Below, in pieces: positions 22,772-31,501 of a stretch of 55,304 nucleotides of DNA. The stretch lies in NCBI GenBank assembly GCA_028824015.1, contig JAPPFC010000054.1:1-55304 (forward strand), written 5' to 3'. The notes below the pieces were generated by a model. The model was not told the DNA's origin. It saw nothing but the letters and a program-made list of their open reading frames with translations, and ran no database searches. The DNA comes from a bacterium (GTDB lineage Bacteria; Actinomycetota; Acidimicrobiia; Spongiisociales; ZC4RG35). How positions within the stretch are numbered: the stretch's first letter is position 1; each line of letters starts with the position of its first letter. The position numbers and the translations under genes were made by a program.

Positions 22772-24349
22772 GGCCGTGAATCTCCGGGCAAGCAGGCGGC
22801 GGTAAGTACTCCAGAAAGGGTTCTCGGTGGGCCGCAGAGTGGGGAACAGGATCACGTCGCGGATGTGGCTCCGTCCGGTCAACAGCATCACCAGCCTGTC
22901 AACGCCCAGACCCAGGCCCCCGGTGGGAGGCATCCCGTACGCGAGGGCCAGCACGAACTCCTCATCCACGGGGTGGAGTTCGGGGTCATCCGCCCCGAGG
23001 AGGGAAGCCTGGTTCTCGAATCGCGACAACTGATCGACCGGGTCGTTCAACTCTGAGAATGCGTTGGCGAACTCCACTCCGGCAATGAACAATTCGAAAC
23101 GCTCGGTAAGCCGGGGTTCCCGCCTGTGCCGGCGGGCGAGGGGGGAGACCTCCAGGGGATAGTCGACCACGAACGTGGGTTCCCACAGCCTCGGGGCCAC
23201 CAGCCGGTCGAATAGCTCGTACATGATCCGGCCGGTGCCCCACTCCTCCCGGACTTCGACCCCCCTGCTCTCTGCCGACTCACCCAGGATGTGGGGATCG
23301 GTGTCGAGGGTGACTTCCTCTCCCATCTCCCCGCTTACCAGGTCGAGCATCGAGACCTTACGGAAGGGAGGCTCGAGGGAGAGAGGCGCCGAAGACTCCT
23401 CGGCGTTCTCCCGGCCGACCAGGGTGGCGCCGGTCGCTGCCCTGGCCACGGCGGGGATCACCTCTTCGACCAGGTCCATCACGTCGCGGTAGTCGGCAAA
23501 GGCCTGGTATGACTCCAGCATGGTGAACTCGGGATTGTGGGAGGAGTCCACTCCCTCGTTGCGGAAGATGCGCCCGACCTCGAACACCCGCTCGAACCCC
23601 CCGACTATGAGGCGCTTCAGGTACAGTTCGGTGGCGATCCGCATGTAAAGCTCTATGTCCAAGGCGTTGTGGTGGGTCCGGAAAGGACGGGCGGCGGCGC
23701 CCGCCGCCCGGGAGGTGAGGATGGGAGTGTCCACTTCCATGAAGCCGCGTCGGTGGAATTGGTTGCGGAGTTCCGAAACCACGGCGGAGCGGATCTCGAA
23801 GGTCTGACGGCTCTCCGGGTTGACCACCAGGTCAAGATGCCGGTGCCGGGAGCGCTGCTCGACATCCCGCAGACCCCTCCACTTCTCCGGAAGGGGAGCG
23901 AGGCACTTGGCCAGAAGGGTGAGCCGGTCCACGCCGATGGAGAGTTCCCCCCGCCGGGTGGTAATCACCTCTCCGGTGGCGCCCACCCAGTCACCCAGAT
24001 CGAGATGGGCCAGCAATTCCGCGGACTCGGCCTCCAGGCCGTCGCGGGAGATGAAGAGTTGGAGGTCGCCGGTTTGATCGGAGAGGGTGATGAAGGCCAG
24101 TCGCCCGAAGTCGCGGATCAGCCGGACACGTCCTCCCACCGCCGCCGTCTGTCCGGTCCTGGCGTCAGCCTCGAGGTGCCCGTAAGACTCCCGAATCTCC
24201 CGGGTCGAGTGGGTCCGGTCGAACCTTGCGGGCCAGACGTCCACTTCCCGCGCCGACAGGCCTTCCAGGTCGGCCAGGCGTTTCCGCACCACTTTCTCCC
24301 ACAGGCCGGCCGATCCCGCATCCGGCTGTCTGGTTCCCTCATTGTCCAT
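22760..24349 (-). CDS. lysS: Lysyl-tRNA synthetase, class II
   Basis: A 529-residue enzyme that charges tRNA-Lys. The N-terminal OB-fold includes VGGRVRLIRDFGRLAFITLSD. The class II catalytic core has motif 1 near MEVDTPILTSRAAGAAARPF, motif 2 FRNEGVDSSHNPEFTMLE and motif 3 GLGLGVDRLVMLLTG. Length and motif order are normal. In mycobacteria lysS also lies next to coaX and panC, and the same order holds here. The gene is separated from coaX by about 250 nt containing three tandem stem-loops. A -10-like TAGGTT lies 8 nt before the ATG, so it may have its own near-leaderless promoter. Confidence 0.95.
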   Translation of the reverse strand: MDNEGTRQPDAGSAGLWEKVVRKRLADLEGLSAREVDVWPARFDRTHSTREIRESYGHLEADARTGQTAAVGGRVRLIRDFGRLAFITLSDQTGDLQLFISRDGLEAESAELLAHLDLGDWVGATGEVITTRRGELSIGVDRLTLLAKCLAPLPEKWRGLRDVEQRSRHRHLDLVVNPESRQTFEIRSAVVSELRNQFHRRGFMEVDTPILTSRAAGAAARPFRTHHNALDIELYMRIATELYLKRLIVGGFERVFEVGRIFRNEGVDSSHNPEFTMLESYQAFADYRDVMDLVEEVIPAVARAATGATLVGRENAEESSAPLSLEPPFRKVSMLDLVSGEMGEEVTLDTDPHILGESAESRGVEVREEWGTGRIMYELFDRLVAPRLWEPTFVVDYPLEVSPLARRHRREPRLTERFELFIAGVEFANAFSELNDPVDQLSRFENQASLLGADDPELHPVDEEFVLALAYGMPPTGGLGLGVDRLVMLLTGRSHIRDVILFPTLRPTENPFWSTYRRLLARRFTASGD

Positions 24350-24357
24350 GGAGCATC

Positions 24358-24363
24358 AACCTA
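24358..24363 (-). promoter_or_regulatory. -10 box (TAGGTT) of lysS, near-leaderless spacing
   Basis: TAGGTT on the minus strand is followed by 8 nt (GATGCTCC) and the ATG at 24349. No Shine-Dalgarno sequence fits. If used, transcripts from it would not contain the upstream stem-loops. Confidence 0.45.
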
Positions 24364-24415
24364 ATAGGCGAATACCTGAAGAATGAAAGCACGGGCGCCG
24401 CGCCCCTTGGAAAGT

Positions 24416-24538
24416 AACCGACCCGCCCCCGGGAGGGGAGGGAGGGCGGGCCGGTTGAGTGCCTGCCGCCCCGGGAGGGGTGGAGGGCGGGCAGGCTTCC
24501 CGCCGGTCTTCCGGGAGGGGACGGGGAAGGCCGGCAGG
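24416..24538 (-). other. Three tandem stem-loops with identical loop core between coaX and lysS
   Basis: Three adjacent inverted repeats fill 24416-24456, 24461-24496 and 24499-24538. Stem 1 pairs AACCG and CCCGCCC with GGGCGGG and CGGTT (12 bp, one mismatch). Stem 2 pairs GCCTGCC and GCCC with GGGC and GGGCAGGC (11 bp, one bulge). Stem 3 pairs GCCGGTCTTCC with GGAAGGCCGGC (11 bp, one G-T), plus two further pairs outside one mismatch. Every loop contains GGGAGGGG on the plus strand (CCCCTCCC on the coding strand of coaX and lysS), although the stems differ in sequence. No U tract follows, so they are not ordinary terminators. Function is unknown. Confidence 0.7.
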
Positions 24539-24598
24539 TGGTTTGGTTTGTGGGTGAAATAATAGACGGTATCCGGAGGTATGTCAACTGCAGGCGGG

Positions 24599-25366
24599 TT
24601 AAGAATTCAGCTCGAGCACAACCAGCAATCCCCCCAGGGTGAGGTCGTCTTCTATGTCCGTGATCGTCTCGCAGGCCGGCCCTATAAGCCTCGCCAGGCC
24701 TCCGGTCGCCACCACCGGCAGGGTCCCGAGCCTGTTTTCGGCGCAGATGCGTCTTACCAAGCCGTCCACCAGTCCTGCCCATCCGAACACCAGTCCGCTC
24801 TGCACGGCTTCGGTGGTGTTGCGCCCGGTGGCTCGGCTGGGCCTGGTCAGCTCCACTCTCCGGAGCGCGGAGGCCGCGGCTGCCAGGGCGTCTCCGGCAA
24901 CCTGGACCCCGGGAGCGATGGCCCCGCCGCAGTAGGAGCCCGAGGCGTCGATCACATCAACGGTGGTGGCGGTTCCGAAGTCGACCACCAGGACGGGAGC
25001 GCCGTACAACTCGACCGCCCCGATGGCGTTGGCCACCCGGTCGGCGCCGACCTCCCGGGGGTTGTCGATGCGAATTTCCATGCCGGTGCGGATTCCGGGC
25101 CCCACCACCACCAGGGGGCCGTTCACCATCTCGGTCAGCACCGGGCGAATCGCCGGGACGGCGCTGGGCACCACGCTGGACAGCGCCGCGCCCTCCAGGG
25201 GTTGGGGGATCCCGGAGAGCAGCCCCGCGAGGAGGATGCGGTACTCGTCGGTGGTGCGGGAAACCTCGGTTGAGATGCGCCAGCGGTGCTCCAGCGTTCG
25301 CCCGCGGTAGGCCCCGATCACGGTCTGGGTGTTGCCGATGTCCAATGTCAAGCGCATGCCCTTCAC
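24599..25366 (-). CDS. coaX: Type III pantothenate kinase
   Basis: A 255-residue kinase performing the first committed step of CoA synthesis. It belongs to the ASKHA fold. The phosphate-1 motif LTLDIGNTQTVIG, the Asp-containing VVDFGTATTVDVID, and YCGGAIAPGVQVAGDAL are typical of CoaX. The GTG at 25366 overlaps the panC stop (GTGA); an ATG at 25357 is an alternative start. It completes a set in which pantothenate is made by PanC and phosphorylated by CoaX, read from one mRNA. Confidence 0.92.
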   Translation of the reverse strand: MKGMRLTLDIGNTQTVIGAYRGRTLEHRWRISTEVSRTTDEYRILLAGLLSGIPQPLEGAALSSVVPSAVPAIRPVLTEMVNGPLVVVGPGIRTGMEIRIDNPREVGADRVANAIGAVELYGAPVLVVDFGTATTVDVIDASGSYCGGAIAPGVQVAGDALAAAASALRRVELTRPSRATGRNTTEAVQSGLVFGWAGLVDGLVRRICAENRLGTLPVVATGGLARLIGPACETITDIEDDLTLGGLLVVLELNS

Positions 25367-26280
25367 CGATACAGGAGACTAGGGCCTTCCAGGACAATTC
25401 CCCTATCGACCGCCAGGCCGTCGGAGCCAGTGTCGAAGAAGACATTGTCGATCAGCCTCACCTCTCCCACCGAGGCGGCCACTGCCAGAAAGGAGGGGCG
25501 GTCCAGTACGTCCAGCATGGAAGCGTCGTCTTGGTCGGCCAGTTCCACGTATTCCCAGGCCACCCGGCTTCTGTCTCTGGTCACCACCCGGCGCAGCACA
25601 TCGGCTGATCGCTCCCCCCCTTCCGCGGCCAGAGCGGCGGCCCACAGTCCCCGGCTTATTTCCAGGGCGGCTTCCCGTTCATGGGCGGACATGAGGATGT
25701 TGCGACTGGACAGAGCCAGCCCGTCGCTCTCCCGGATGGTCGGGCAGCCGACAATCTCGATCGGGAATCGGAGGTCGCGCGCCATCCTGCGGATCATGGT
25801 CAGTTGCTGCGCGTCCTTGCGCCCGAAATAGGCTCTCTGTGCTCCCAGGCCGGCCAGGAGTTTCGCCACCACCAGGGCCACACCCTCGAAGTGACCGGGG
25901 CGTCCTGCTCCTTCCATGGTCCGGGTCACCGGGCCGGGATGGATGGACGTGGACTCGGTGGATTCGTACATCTCTGAGGTGGGGGGCGCGAACAGGACGT
26001 CCACGCCCGCCTCGGCAGCCAACTCGCAGTCCCGCTCGAAACTCCGGGGATAGCGGTCGAAGTCCGAGGAGACATTGAATTGTCGCGGGTTGACGTATAG
26101 AGACATCGTCACAACCCGGCATTCCCGGCGTGCCCGCGAGATCAAGGACAGGTGGCCCTCGTGGAGAAACCCCATGGTGGGCACCAACCCGATCGGCGCC
26201 GGTCCCTCCTCGCCGCCGGACCGGTGGTACGCCTCTCCGGCTGCAGACCGCGCCTCGGAGAAGCTCGAGACCACCCTCAC
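25363..26280 (-). CDS. panC: Pantothenate synthetase
   Basis: A 305-residue ligase joining pantoate and beta-alanine with ATP. The nucleotidyltransferase HIGH-like motif is HEGH (His40, His43) in VPTMGFLHEGHLSLI, and a KMSKS-like signature is in SDGLALSSRN. YFGRKDAQQL and LRFPIEIVGCPTIRE are typical substrate-binding stretches. The GTG at 26280 begins RVVSSFSEA and overlaps the upstream DUF2520 gene by 4 nt; the frame further upstream lies antiphase within that gene. panD, often next to panC in actinobacteria, is absent here. Confidence 0.93.
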   Translation of the reverse strand: MRVVSSFSEARSAAGEAYHRSGGEEGPAPIGLVPTMGFLHEGHLSLISRARRECRVVTMSLYVNPRQFNVSSDFDRYPRSFERDCELAAEAGVDVLFAPPTSEMYESTESTSIHPGPVTRTMEGAGRPGHFEGVALVVAKLLAGLGAQRAYFGRKDAQQLTMIRRMARDLRFPIEIVGCPTIRESDGLALSSRNILMSAHEREAALEISRGLWAAALAAEGGERSADVLRRVVTRDRSRVAWEYVELADQDDASMLDVLDRPSFLAVAASVGEVRLIDNVFFDTGSDGLAVDRGIVLEGPSLLYR

Positions 26281-27122
26281 GAGGGGGGCCCGCCGGCCGA
26301 CCGGTCCCTCTTGGCCTGGTGGGCCTCTCCTCTGTCGCCGGCCCGATGGGCGGCGGTCCGTCCGATCAGCCGATACTGGTGGGCAAGCTCGGGCGAGACA
26401 GCCTCGGCGGCTCTCAGATGTCCGGTGATGGTGCCCCGGTCTCCCCGCACCACCGGGCCGGTGAGGGCCTGGTCGGGGCCCATCTCGAAACAGTTCTCCA
26501 ATACCTGGGTAGCGAGTCCCCTGGATTGGGAGAAGGAAACACCGGCCGCTTCGAACAGGTCGGCGGCCACTCCCAGGGCGGTGGCCACTCCCAGGGCGAC
26601 AGTGGCGGCTCCGGCATGGTAGAGAGGCTTGAGGCGGTCCTCCAGACGGAAACTGGAGATTCCCAGACTCCGGGCGAAGGACCGCAGCAGGGCGGCCGCA
26701 TGCTCTGATCGGGTGGTGATCGCCGCGGTCGATCCTGCCAGGGCGGCGGCGCCCCGCTGGGGCGAGGGGAGAGTCTGCAGTGGGTGGAGACACCCGATCT
26801 CCAGTCCAACCCTCTCCAGCGCTTCCAACCGGGCAATGGATGCGAACCCGGAGAGATGGGCTGCCGTGCCGGCCGGAGGAGGGTCGGCTGCCAGACGGAG
26901 GGCTGTCTCCTCGATGGCGTCGTCGGGGGTTCCCAGAATCAGCAGGTCGCAAGGTGACAGCCTGCCGGCTTGCTTCACCCTGGTTTCCGCCAGCGCCGGA
27001 GGGATGGCGCCGGAGGGACCGGTTACCGTCTCAACCGAGTGTCCGGCTGCCAGAGCGGCGATGGCCAATGCGCCACCGGCGCGACCTGGCCCGATCACCG
27101 CCAGGCGGAGGCGGGTGCTCAC
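26277..27122 (-). CDS. Rossmann-fold DUF2520 domain protein
   Basis: A 281-residue cytosolic protein. The N-terminal Rossmann domain has a dinucleotide-binding loop in LAVIGPGRAGGALAIAA and continues with LLILGTPDDAIEE and IGCLHPLQTLPSP. The helical C-terminal domain (about 150-265) has LKPLYHAGAATVALGVA, matching DUF2520. The same family precedes panC in mycobacteria (Rv3603c). A ketopantoate reductase-like or other NAD(P)-dependent role has been suggested by its position but is not established. GTGA overlaps join it to both neighbours. The Pro/Arg-rich tail of about 15 residues looks disordered. Confidence 0.8.
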   Translation of the reverse strand: MSTRLRLAVIGPGRAGGALAIAALAAGHSVETVTGPSGAIPPALAETRVKQAGRLSPCDLLILGTPDDAIEETALRLAADPPPAGTAAHLSGFASIARLEALERVGLEIGCLHPLQTLPSPQRGAAALAGSTAAITTRSEHAAALLRSFARSLGISSFRLEDRLKPLYHAGAATVALGVATALGVAADLFEAAGVSFSQSRGLATQVLENCFEMGPDQALTGPVVRGDRGTITGHLRAAEAVSPELAHQYRLIGRTAAHRAGDRGEAHQAKRDRSAGGPPS

Positions 27123-27610
27123 TCTCCGGCGAGGTAATTCGGGACCAGCGAACGTCCCCGGGCGCCGATGGGGCGGCCCAGAATCTGCTCGATGATGGTT
27201 ACTGCCCTGACCGGATCGGGGACCAGCCCGCTATGCACCAGGAACCCGCTCATCAGCCCTCCCAGGTCTTCGTCGATTACGTCCCGGTGCACCAGGATCT
27301 TGGCCTCGGGGTTACTCAGCAGTTCGGCCAGCTTGTCGTAGAGGGAGCGGCGTTCGGTCTCCTCCACGTCGGAGCCGACAGGAACCCGATGGGCTCCGAA
27401 GCCACACTCCCGATAGACCTTGATGTTCTGGTTGTTGGCCAGCAGGCTGACCACGTCGGTGATCCCGGCTTCGTTCTGGAGCCACAGCACCTCCTGTTGG
27501 CGCCGCACCTTGCGATGTGCCACTCCCTGTCCTCCCAGTCGCTCGCTCACTGCCAGGCGGGAGGTGATGATCCATCTGAAGCCTCGGGGTTTGAGAACGC
27601 CGGCCGGCAT
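27119..27610 (-). CDS. Dual-specificity-phosphatase-like protein lacking the catalytic cysteine
   Basis: A 163-residue protein whose layout recalls a dual-specificity phosphatase. It has strand-helix elements GITDVVSLLANN, then a tyrosine-containing loop, KLAELLSNPEAKILVH and a helix ending ILGRPIGARGRSLV. Where phosphatases carry HCxxGxxR after the VLVH strand, this protein reads HRDVIDEDLGG (residues 108-118): the Cys is Arg and the terminal Arg is absent. It would be catalytically inactive and may bind a phosphorylated ligand or act as an adaptor. It begins 8 nt after ftsH and overlaps DUF2520 by 4 nt, tying it to the pantothenate operon. Fold assignment is by eye and needs a profile search. 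Confidence 0.5.
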   Translation of the reverse strand: MPAGVLKPRGFRWIITSRLAVSERLGGQGVAHRKVRRQQEVLWLQNEAGITDVVSLLANNQNIKVYRECGFGAHRVPVGSDVEETERRSLYDKLAELLSNPEAKILVHRDVIDEDLGGLMSGFLVHSGLVPDPVRAVTIIEQILGRPIGARGRSLVPNYLAGE

Positions 27611-27617
27611 GAGAGAG

Positions 27618-29552
27618 CTAAGAGGACCGGGACTGGTCGTTTCGGCTGGCGGCGGCCACCCTCTCTCTTCCGGGATCGCCGGATGTGATTCCCGGGGGTG
27701 GATGAAGGCGCATTTCGGGGGTGTCGGTGGCCTGCCACTTGGGTACGTCGTGAAAAACCTCTTCGATGTCCTCGGCGTCGAGCGTCTCCTTCTCCAGGAG
27801 GGCCTCCACCATCCTGTCCAGGGCAGGGCGGTGGGCCGCCAGGATCTGGCGCGCCTCGGAGTGTGCGACTCTGATCAGCTTCCGGACTTCGTCATCTATG
27901 TCGGCGGCCAGTTGGTCGGAGTAATCAGGTTGCCGGTTGTAGTCGCGGCCCAAGAAGACCTCTCCTCCCGACCTCCCGTATTGCATCGGACCGAGTTGGT
28001 CGCTCATCCCGTACTCCATGACCATCCTGCGGGCTATGGTGGTGGCCTTCTCGATGTCGTCAGTCGACCCGGTGGTGGGGTCGGCGTAGATGAGTTCCTC
28101 GGCGCTTCTTCCTCCCAGGAGCATGGCCAGCTTGTCGAGGAGTTCCGATCGCTTGACCAGGTATTTGTCCCGGGTGGGGAGCGCCAGGGTGTGACCCAGG
28201 GAGCGACCCCGGGCGACGATGGTCACCTTGTGCACCGGGTCGGCCATGGGAAGCGCCCATCCCACCAGGGCGTGTCCGGTCTCATGAAAGGCGATCAGGC
28301 GTTTCTCGTCGTCGGACATGATCCGGGCCTTGCGCTCCGGACCGGCGATCACCCGGTCGATGGCCTCCTCCAACTCCCGCATCCCCACTTCTTCCTTGTT
28401 GCGACGGGCCGCCAACAGGGCTGCCTCGTTGATCAGGTTGGCCAGATCGGCGCCCGTGAAACCGGGGGTGCGCCGGGCCAGGACTTCAAGGTCTATCTCG
28501 GGGTTGAGGGGCTTCCCCCGGGCGTGAACCTCCAGGATGGCCTCACGCCCCTTGATGTCGGGGGAGTCGATGACGATCTGGCGGTCGAAGCGTCCGGGCC
28601 TGAGAAGCGCCGGGTCGAGAATGTCGGGTCGGTTGGTGGCAGCGATCACGATCACTCCGGTGTTGGTGTCGAAGCCGTCCAGTTCCACCAGGAGTTGGTT
28701 GAGGGTCTGTTCCCGCTCGTCGTGCCCTCCTCCCAGTCCGGCGCCCCGGTGGCGGCCCACCGCGTCGATCTCGTCTATGAAGATGATGGCTGGGCTGTTT
28801 TGCTTGGCCTGTTCGAAGAGATCGCGAACCCTGCTGGCCCCCACGCCGACGAACATCTCAACGAAATCGGACCCGGAGATGGAAAAGAACGGCCGGCCGG
28901 CCTCTCCCGCCACCGCCTTGGCCAGGAGCGTCTTTCCGGTGCCGGGAGGGCCGAACAGCAGGACGCCCTTGGGGATCTTGGCGCCCATTGCCCGGAACTT
29001 GTCGGCGTCGGCCAGAAAGTCCCTGATCTCGCCCAACTCCTCGATGGCTTCCTCCAAGCCGGCCACATCGGCGAAGGTGACATCGGGATTGTCCTTTTTC
29101 ACCATCTTGGCCCGGGTCTTGCCGAACTGCATGATCCGGTTGCCCGATCTCTGCATCTGCATGAATATGAAGACCATGAACCCGATCAGGAGCAGCCATG
29201 GCAGCATTCCCACCAGCACGCTCCAGGGTCCGGGGGGTTCGTGGTCGGTGTCGTACTGGACCCCGCGGTCGTCGAGTATCTCGGCCAGTTGGCCCTCATA
29301 ACCCTCGGGGTACCTCGCCGCGAAGTCGTACTGTCCCGGAGGGAGGTTGGAGCCCACGTAGCGTCCCCTGGCCTCCAGCGAACGGGTCAGAATCAACACC
29401 GACTCGACCTGGGATGCCTCGATGGCGGCCAGGAAGTCCCCGGTGGTTATCTCCCGAGCGGGATCGTCGTCGGCCCCGAAGTTCTGGAAGACCAGGGCCA
29501 TCGTGAGGATCAGGAGACCGTAGATCAGGAGGATGCGGAGGCTGCGACGCAA
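27618..29552 (-). CDS. ftsH: ATP-dependent zinc metalloprotease FtsH
   Basis: A 644-residue membrane AAA+ protease that removes damaged or unassembled membrane proteins. Two membrane segments (about 5-22 and 108-128) flank an external domain. The AAA domain has Walker A GPPGTGKT, Walker [10 protein letters not shown] and the second region of homology [20 protein letters not shown]. The protease active site is HETGH (His423-His427). Length is standard. The start is a TTG at 29552 preceded by a purine-rich GAAGAAGAG. A 118-nt leader with a stem-loop separates it from hpt. tilS-hpt-ftsH order is conserved in many Gram-positive bacteria. Confidence 0.95.
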   Translation of the reverse strand: MRRSLRILLIYGLLILTMALVFQNFGADDDPAREITTGDFLAAIEASQVESVLILTRSLEARGRYVGSNLPPGQYDFAARYPEGYEGQLAEILDDRGVQYDTDHEPPGPWSVLVGMLPWLLLIGFMVFIFMQMQRSGNRIMQFGKTRAKMVKKDNPDVTFADVAGLEEAIEELGEIRDFLADADKFRAMGAKIPKGVLLFGPPGTGKTLLAKAVAGEAGRPFFSISGSDFVEMFVGVGASRVRDLFEQAKQNSPAIIFIDEIDAVGRHRGAGLGGGHDEREQTLNQLLVELDGFDTNTGVIVIAATNRPDILDPALLRPGRFDRQIVIDSPDIKGREAILEVHARGKPLNPEIDLEVLARRTPGFTGADLANLINEAALLAARRNKEEVGMRELEEAIDRVIAGPERKARIMSDDEKRLIAFHETGHALVGWALPMADPVHKVTIVARGRSLGHTLALPTRDKYLVKRSELLDKLAMLLGGRSAEELIYADPTTGSTDDIEKATTIARRMVMEYGMSDQLGPMQYGRSGGEVFLGRDYNRQPDYSDQLAADIDDEVRKLIRVAHSEARQILAAHRPALDRMVEALLEKETLDAEDIEEVFHDVPKWQATDTPEMRLHPPPGITSGDPGRERVAAASRNDQSRSS

Positions 29553-29611
29553 TTTGACTCTTCTTCGAAAAAGGTGTTGGTGGACCGGAGGCGTTACCGG
29601 TTAGGCATCAT

Positions 29612-29635
29612 GGTAGGCAGTTCCGGGGGCCTACC
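29612..29635 (-). other. Stem-loop in the hpt-ftsH gap
   Basis: GGTAGGC (29612-29618) and GCCTACC (29629-29635) form a perfect 7-bp stem with a 10-nt loop. On the coding strand it follows a -10-like TAACAT and precedes the ftsH start by about 60 nt. Without a U tract it is more likely a leader structure than a terminator. Confidence 0.4.
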
Positions 29636-29670
29636 TGCTTTAATGTTATCCGGGCCTGGGACATAGTTGC

Positions 29671-30192
29671 CTAGGACTGGGACAGGATGCCCACGTAAGG
29701 CAGGTTCCGGTATTTGCCCTCGTAGTCGAGCCCGTAGCCCACCACGAACTCCGGGCCGATCCGAAAGCCGACGTACTTGACGTCGACCGGTACCCGCTGG
29801 ATGCCTTCCTTGAACAGAAGGGCGGCGATCTCAAGCGAGGCGGGGCCCCGCACCCGCAGGCTCTTCATCAGATAGTTGAGGGTGAGTCCCGAGTCGACTA
29901 TGTCCTCGCAGATCAGGACGTGTCGTCCGGCGATCTCCTGCTCGAGGTCTTTCAGGACCCGGACCACTCCCGACGTCTTGGTAGCGGCTCCATAGGAGGA
30001 GACCGCCATGTAGTCGAACTGGGTGGGGAGCTTGATCTGGCGGGCAAGATCGGCCATCACCATGAAAGTGCCTTTCAGAACTCCCACTATCAGAAGGTCC
30101 CGGCCGTGGTAGTCGGCGGTTATCCGTTTGCCCATTTCCTGGAGGCGAACGGCGATTTGCTCATCGGAGATGAAGGGATTTATCGAATCCAT
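29671..30192 (-). CDS. hpt: Hypoxanthine phosphoribosyltransferase
   Basis: A 173-residue purine salvage enzyme making IMP or GMP from hypoxanthine or guanine and PRPP. The PRPP motif is ICEDIVDSGLTLNYLM, the N-terminal ligand loop is in LIVGVLKGTFMVMADL, the flexible loop SSYGAATKTSG, and the purine-binding VGYGLDYEGKYRNLPYVGIL is at the C-terminus. The ATG at 30192 gives the normal family length. It lies between tilS and ftsH in the usual order. Confidence 0.94.
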   Translation of the reverse strand: MDSINPFISDEQIAVRLQEMGKRITADYHGRDLLIVGVLKGTFMVMADLARQIKLPTQFDYMAVSSYGAATKTSGVVRVLKDLEQEIAGRHVLICEDIVDSGLTLNYLMKSLRVRGPASLEIAALLFKEGIQRVPVDVKYVGFRIGPEFVVGYGLDYEGKYRNLPYVGILSQS

Positions 30193-30208
30193 CGATATCT
30201 ACTCAACC

Positions 30209-31189
30209 TTAGCCGCCTCCGGCGAACAGCAACCGGTCGCCGGAGCGGGTAACGGTGACCCCGCCTTCGAGTTCGGTACGCGGGGCCTGCCCCCGCGCCA
30301 CGTCCAGCGCCCGTTGCACCTCGGCCTCGGATCCGGCGTGAGGGCCCCGCACCCGTCGCAGGGCCCGGCGCACCACCCGCGAGGAAATGGGCGGCGGGAG
30401 TTCGGCCATCCGGGCGCAGGAGAGCTCCACCGATCCGTCCCCGGACGTCAGGACCGGTATGCGGGCGGCGAGCGACTCCAGATGGGAGAGATCGGCGCGG
30501 GCCAGGGTCGACATCCTCACCAGTCCTTCCCGAAGCCGCGGTTGGTATTCGGCCTCCAGTTGGGGGATCAGGCGACGCCTGATGCGGTTCCGGAGATATC
30601 GGGGATCGTCGTTCTGGGGGTCGTCTTCCCACGGGAGGCCGCTCAGGGTGGCCAACTCACGGGTTTGCGAACGCCAGACCCCCAGGAGGGGACGATGAAA
30701 CCGGTCCCTGCGCGGGGGGATGCCCGCCATCCCGTCCAGGCCCGCGCCGCGCAGCAGGTTGTGCAACACCGTTTCGGCCTGGTCGTCGGCGGTGTGGGCG
30801 GTTATCACCGCCTCATCCGGTCTTGAGTGGTCGGCCAGCGCCTGGTAGCGGGCAGTGCGCATGGCATCCTCGCTCTCGGCGCCCGGGTGGATCGAGACTT
30901 CAGCCAGGTCCATTCCCAGCTTGGTGGAGATTCCCCGGGCGGCCTCCGCCATAGTGGCGGAATGGGGTAGGGAGTGGTTGACGTGGACGGCTCTCGCCGC
31001 CCGTTCATCCCGGGTCAGGAGCCATGCGGCCGCCGCCGAGTCTGCGCCCCCCGACAGGGCGATCACCAACGGTCCGGGGGGAAAGACGACCCGCTTGGCG
31101 ATGTCTGCCAGCAAATGGGTCAGGCGCCGGGGGTCGGCGGGCGGGGCGGATTGCCCGTCAACCGCCGGTGGATGCGCGGGTCCCGTCAA
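30209..31189 (-). CDS. tilS: tRNA(Ile)-lysidine synthase
   Basis: A 326-residue enzyme that converts the wobble cytidine of tRNA-Ile(CAU) to lysidine. The PP-loop SGGADSAAAAWLL starts the N-terminal N-type ATP pyrophosphatase domain. VNHSLP, ITAHTADDQAETVLHNLLRGAGLDGMAGIPP and the segment RYLRNRIRRRLIPQLE are characteristic. The protein is short compared with TilS carrying the extra C-terminal domains, as is common in actinobacteria. The TTG at 31189 overlaps the stop of the preceding membrane-protein gene (TTGA). Confidence 0.92.
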   Translation of the reverse strand: MTGPAHPPAVDGQSAPPADPRRLTHLLADIAKRVVFPPGPLVIALSGGADSAAAAWLLTRDERAARAVHVNHSLPHSATMAEAARGISTKLGMDLAEVSIHPGAESEDAMRTARYQALADHSRPDEAVITAHTADDQAETVLHNLLRGAGLDGMAGIPPRRDRFHRPLLGVWRSQTRELATLSGLPWEDDPQNDDPRYLRNRIRRRLIPQLEAEYQPRLREGLVRMSTLARADLSHLESLAARIPVLTSGDGSVELSCARMAELPPPISSRVVRRALRRVRGPHAGSEAEVQRALDVARGQAPRTELEGGVTVTRSGDRLLFAGGG

Positions 31190-31488
31190 CTAACCGATTT
31201 GTACCGGGACCTCACCACCCTGGTGAAGTAGAGCACCACCGTGAGGACGCAGATGATCAGGGCCAGCGCCAGGCAGGTGGGTACCAGGTAGCGGTATGTC
31301 CAATCGGCCACGGCCTCGGTCGGGGTGGCCTCCTCCACCACGACTCCCGGAACGATCTCCGCCGGTTCCTCCTGTCCTCCCCCGGCTTTGTTGGTTTCTT
31401 CCTGCGCCAGGGCGGGTAATGCAGCCCCCAAGGCCAGAATTGCGACCAAAGCCAGGGCTGTCCACCTATGCCGACTCATGGACACCAT
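31186..31488 (-). CDS. Small exported membrane protein of unknown function
   Basis: A 100-residue protein with a signal-like N-terminus ending in ALPALAQEE (cleavage likely near residue 28). An acidic external stretch of about 35 residues follows, then one membrane segment (about 70-90, LVPTCLALALIICVLTVVLYF) and a short basic cytosolic tail RSRYKSVS. An ATG three codons in (MSRHRW) is an alternative start. No family is recognised. It sits between the anti-sigma gene and tilS and is translationally coupled to tilS by a 4-nt overlap. Confidence 0.65.
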   Translation of the reverse strand: MVSMSRHRWTALALVAILALGAALPALAQEETNKAGGGQEEPAEIVPGVVVEEATPTEAVADWTYRYLVPTCLALALIICVLTVVLYFTRVVRSRYKSVS

Positions 31489-31501
31489 AGATTACCCCCT
31501 C

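Noticed and set aside
24416..24538. Tandem hairpins read as intrinsic terminators
   Set aside because: No U tract follows any of the three, and three successive terminators with identical loops would be unusual; described instead as an unexplained structured element.
27420..29666. A 748-residue open frame on the plus strand
   Set aside because: Antisense to ftsH; the product lacks motifs and shows biased composition.
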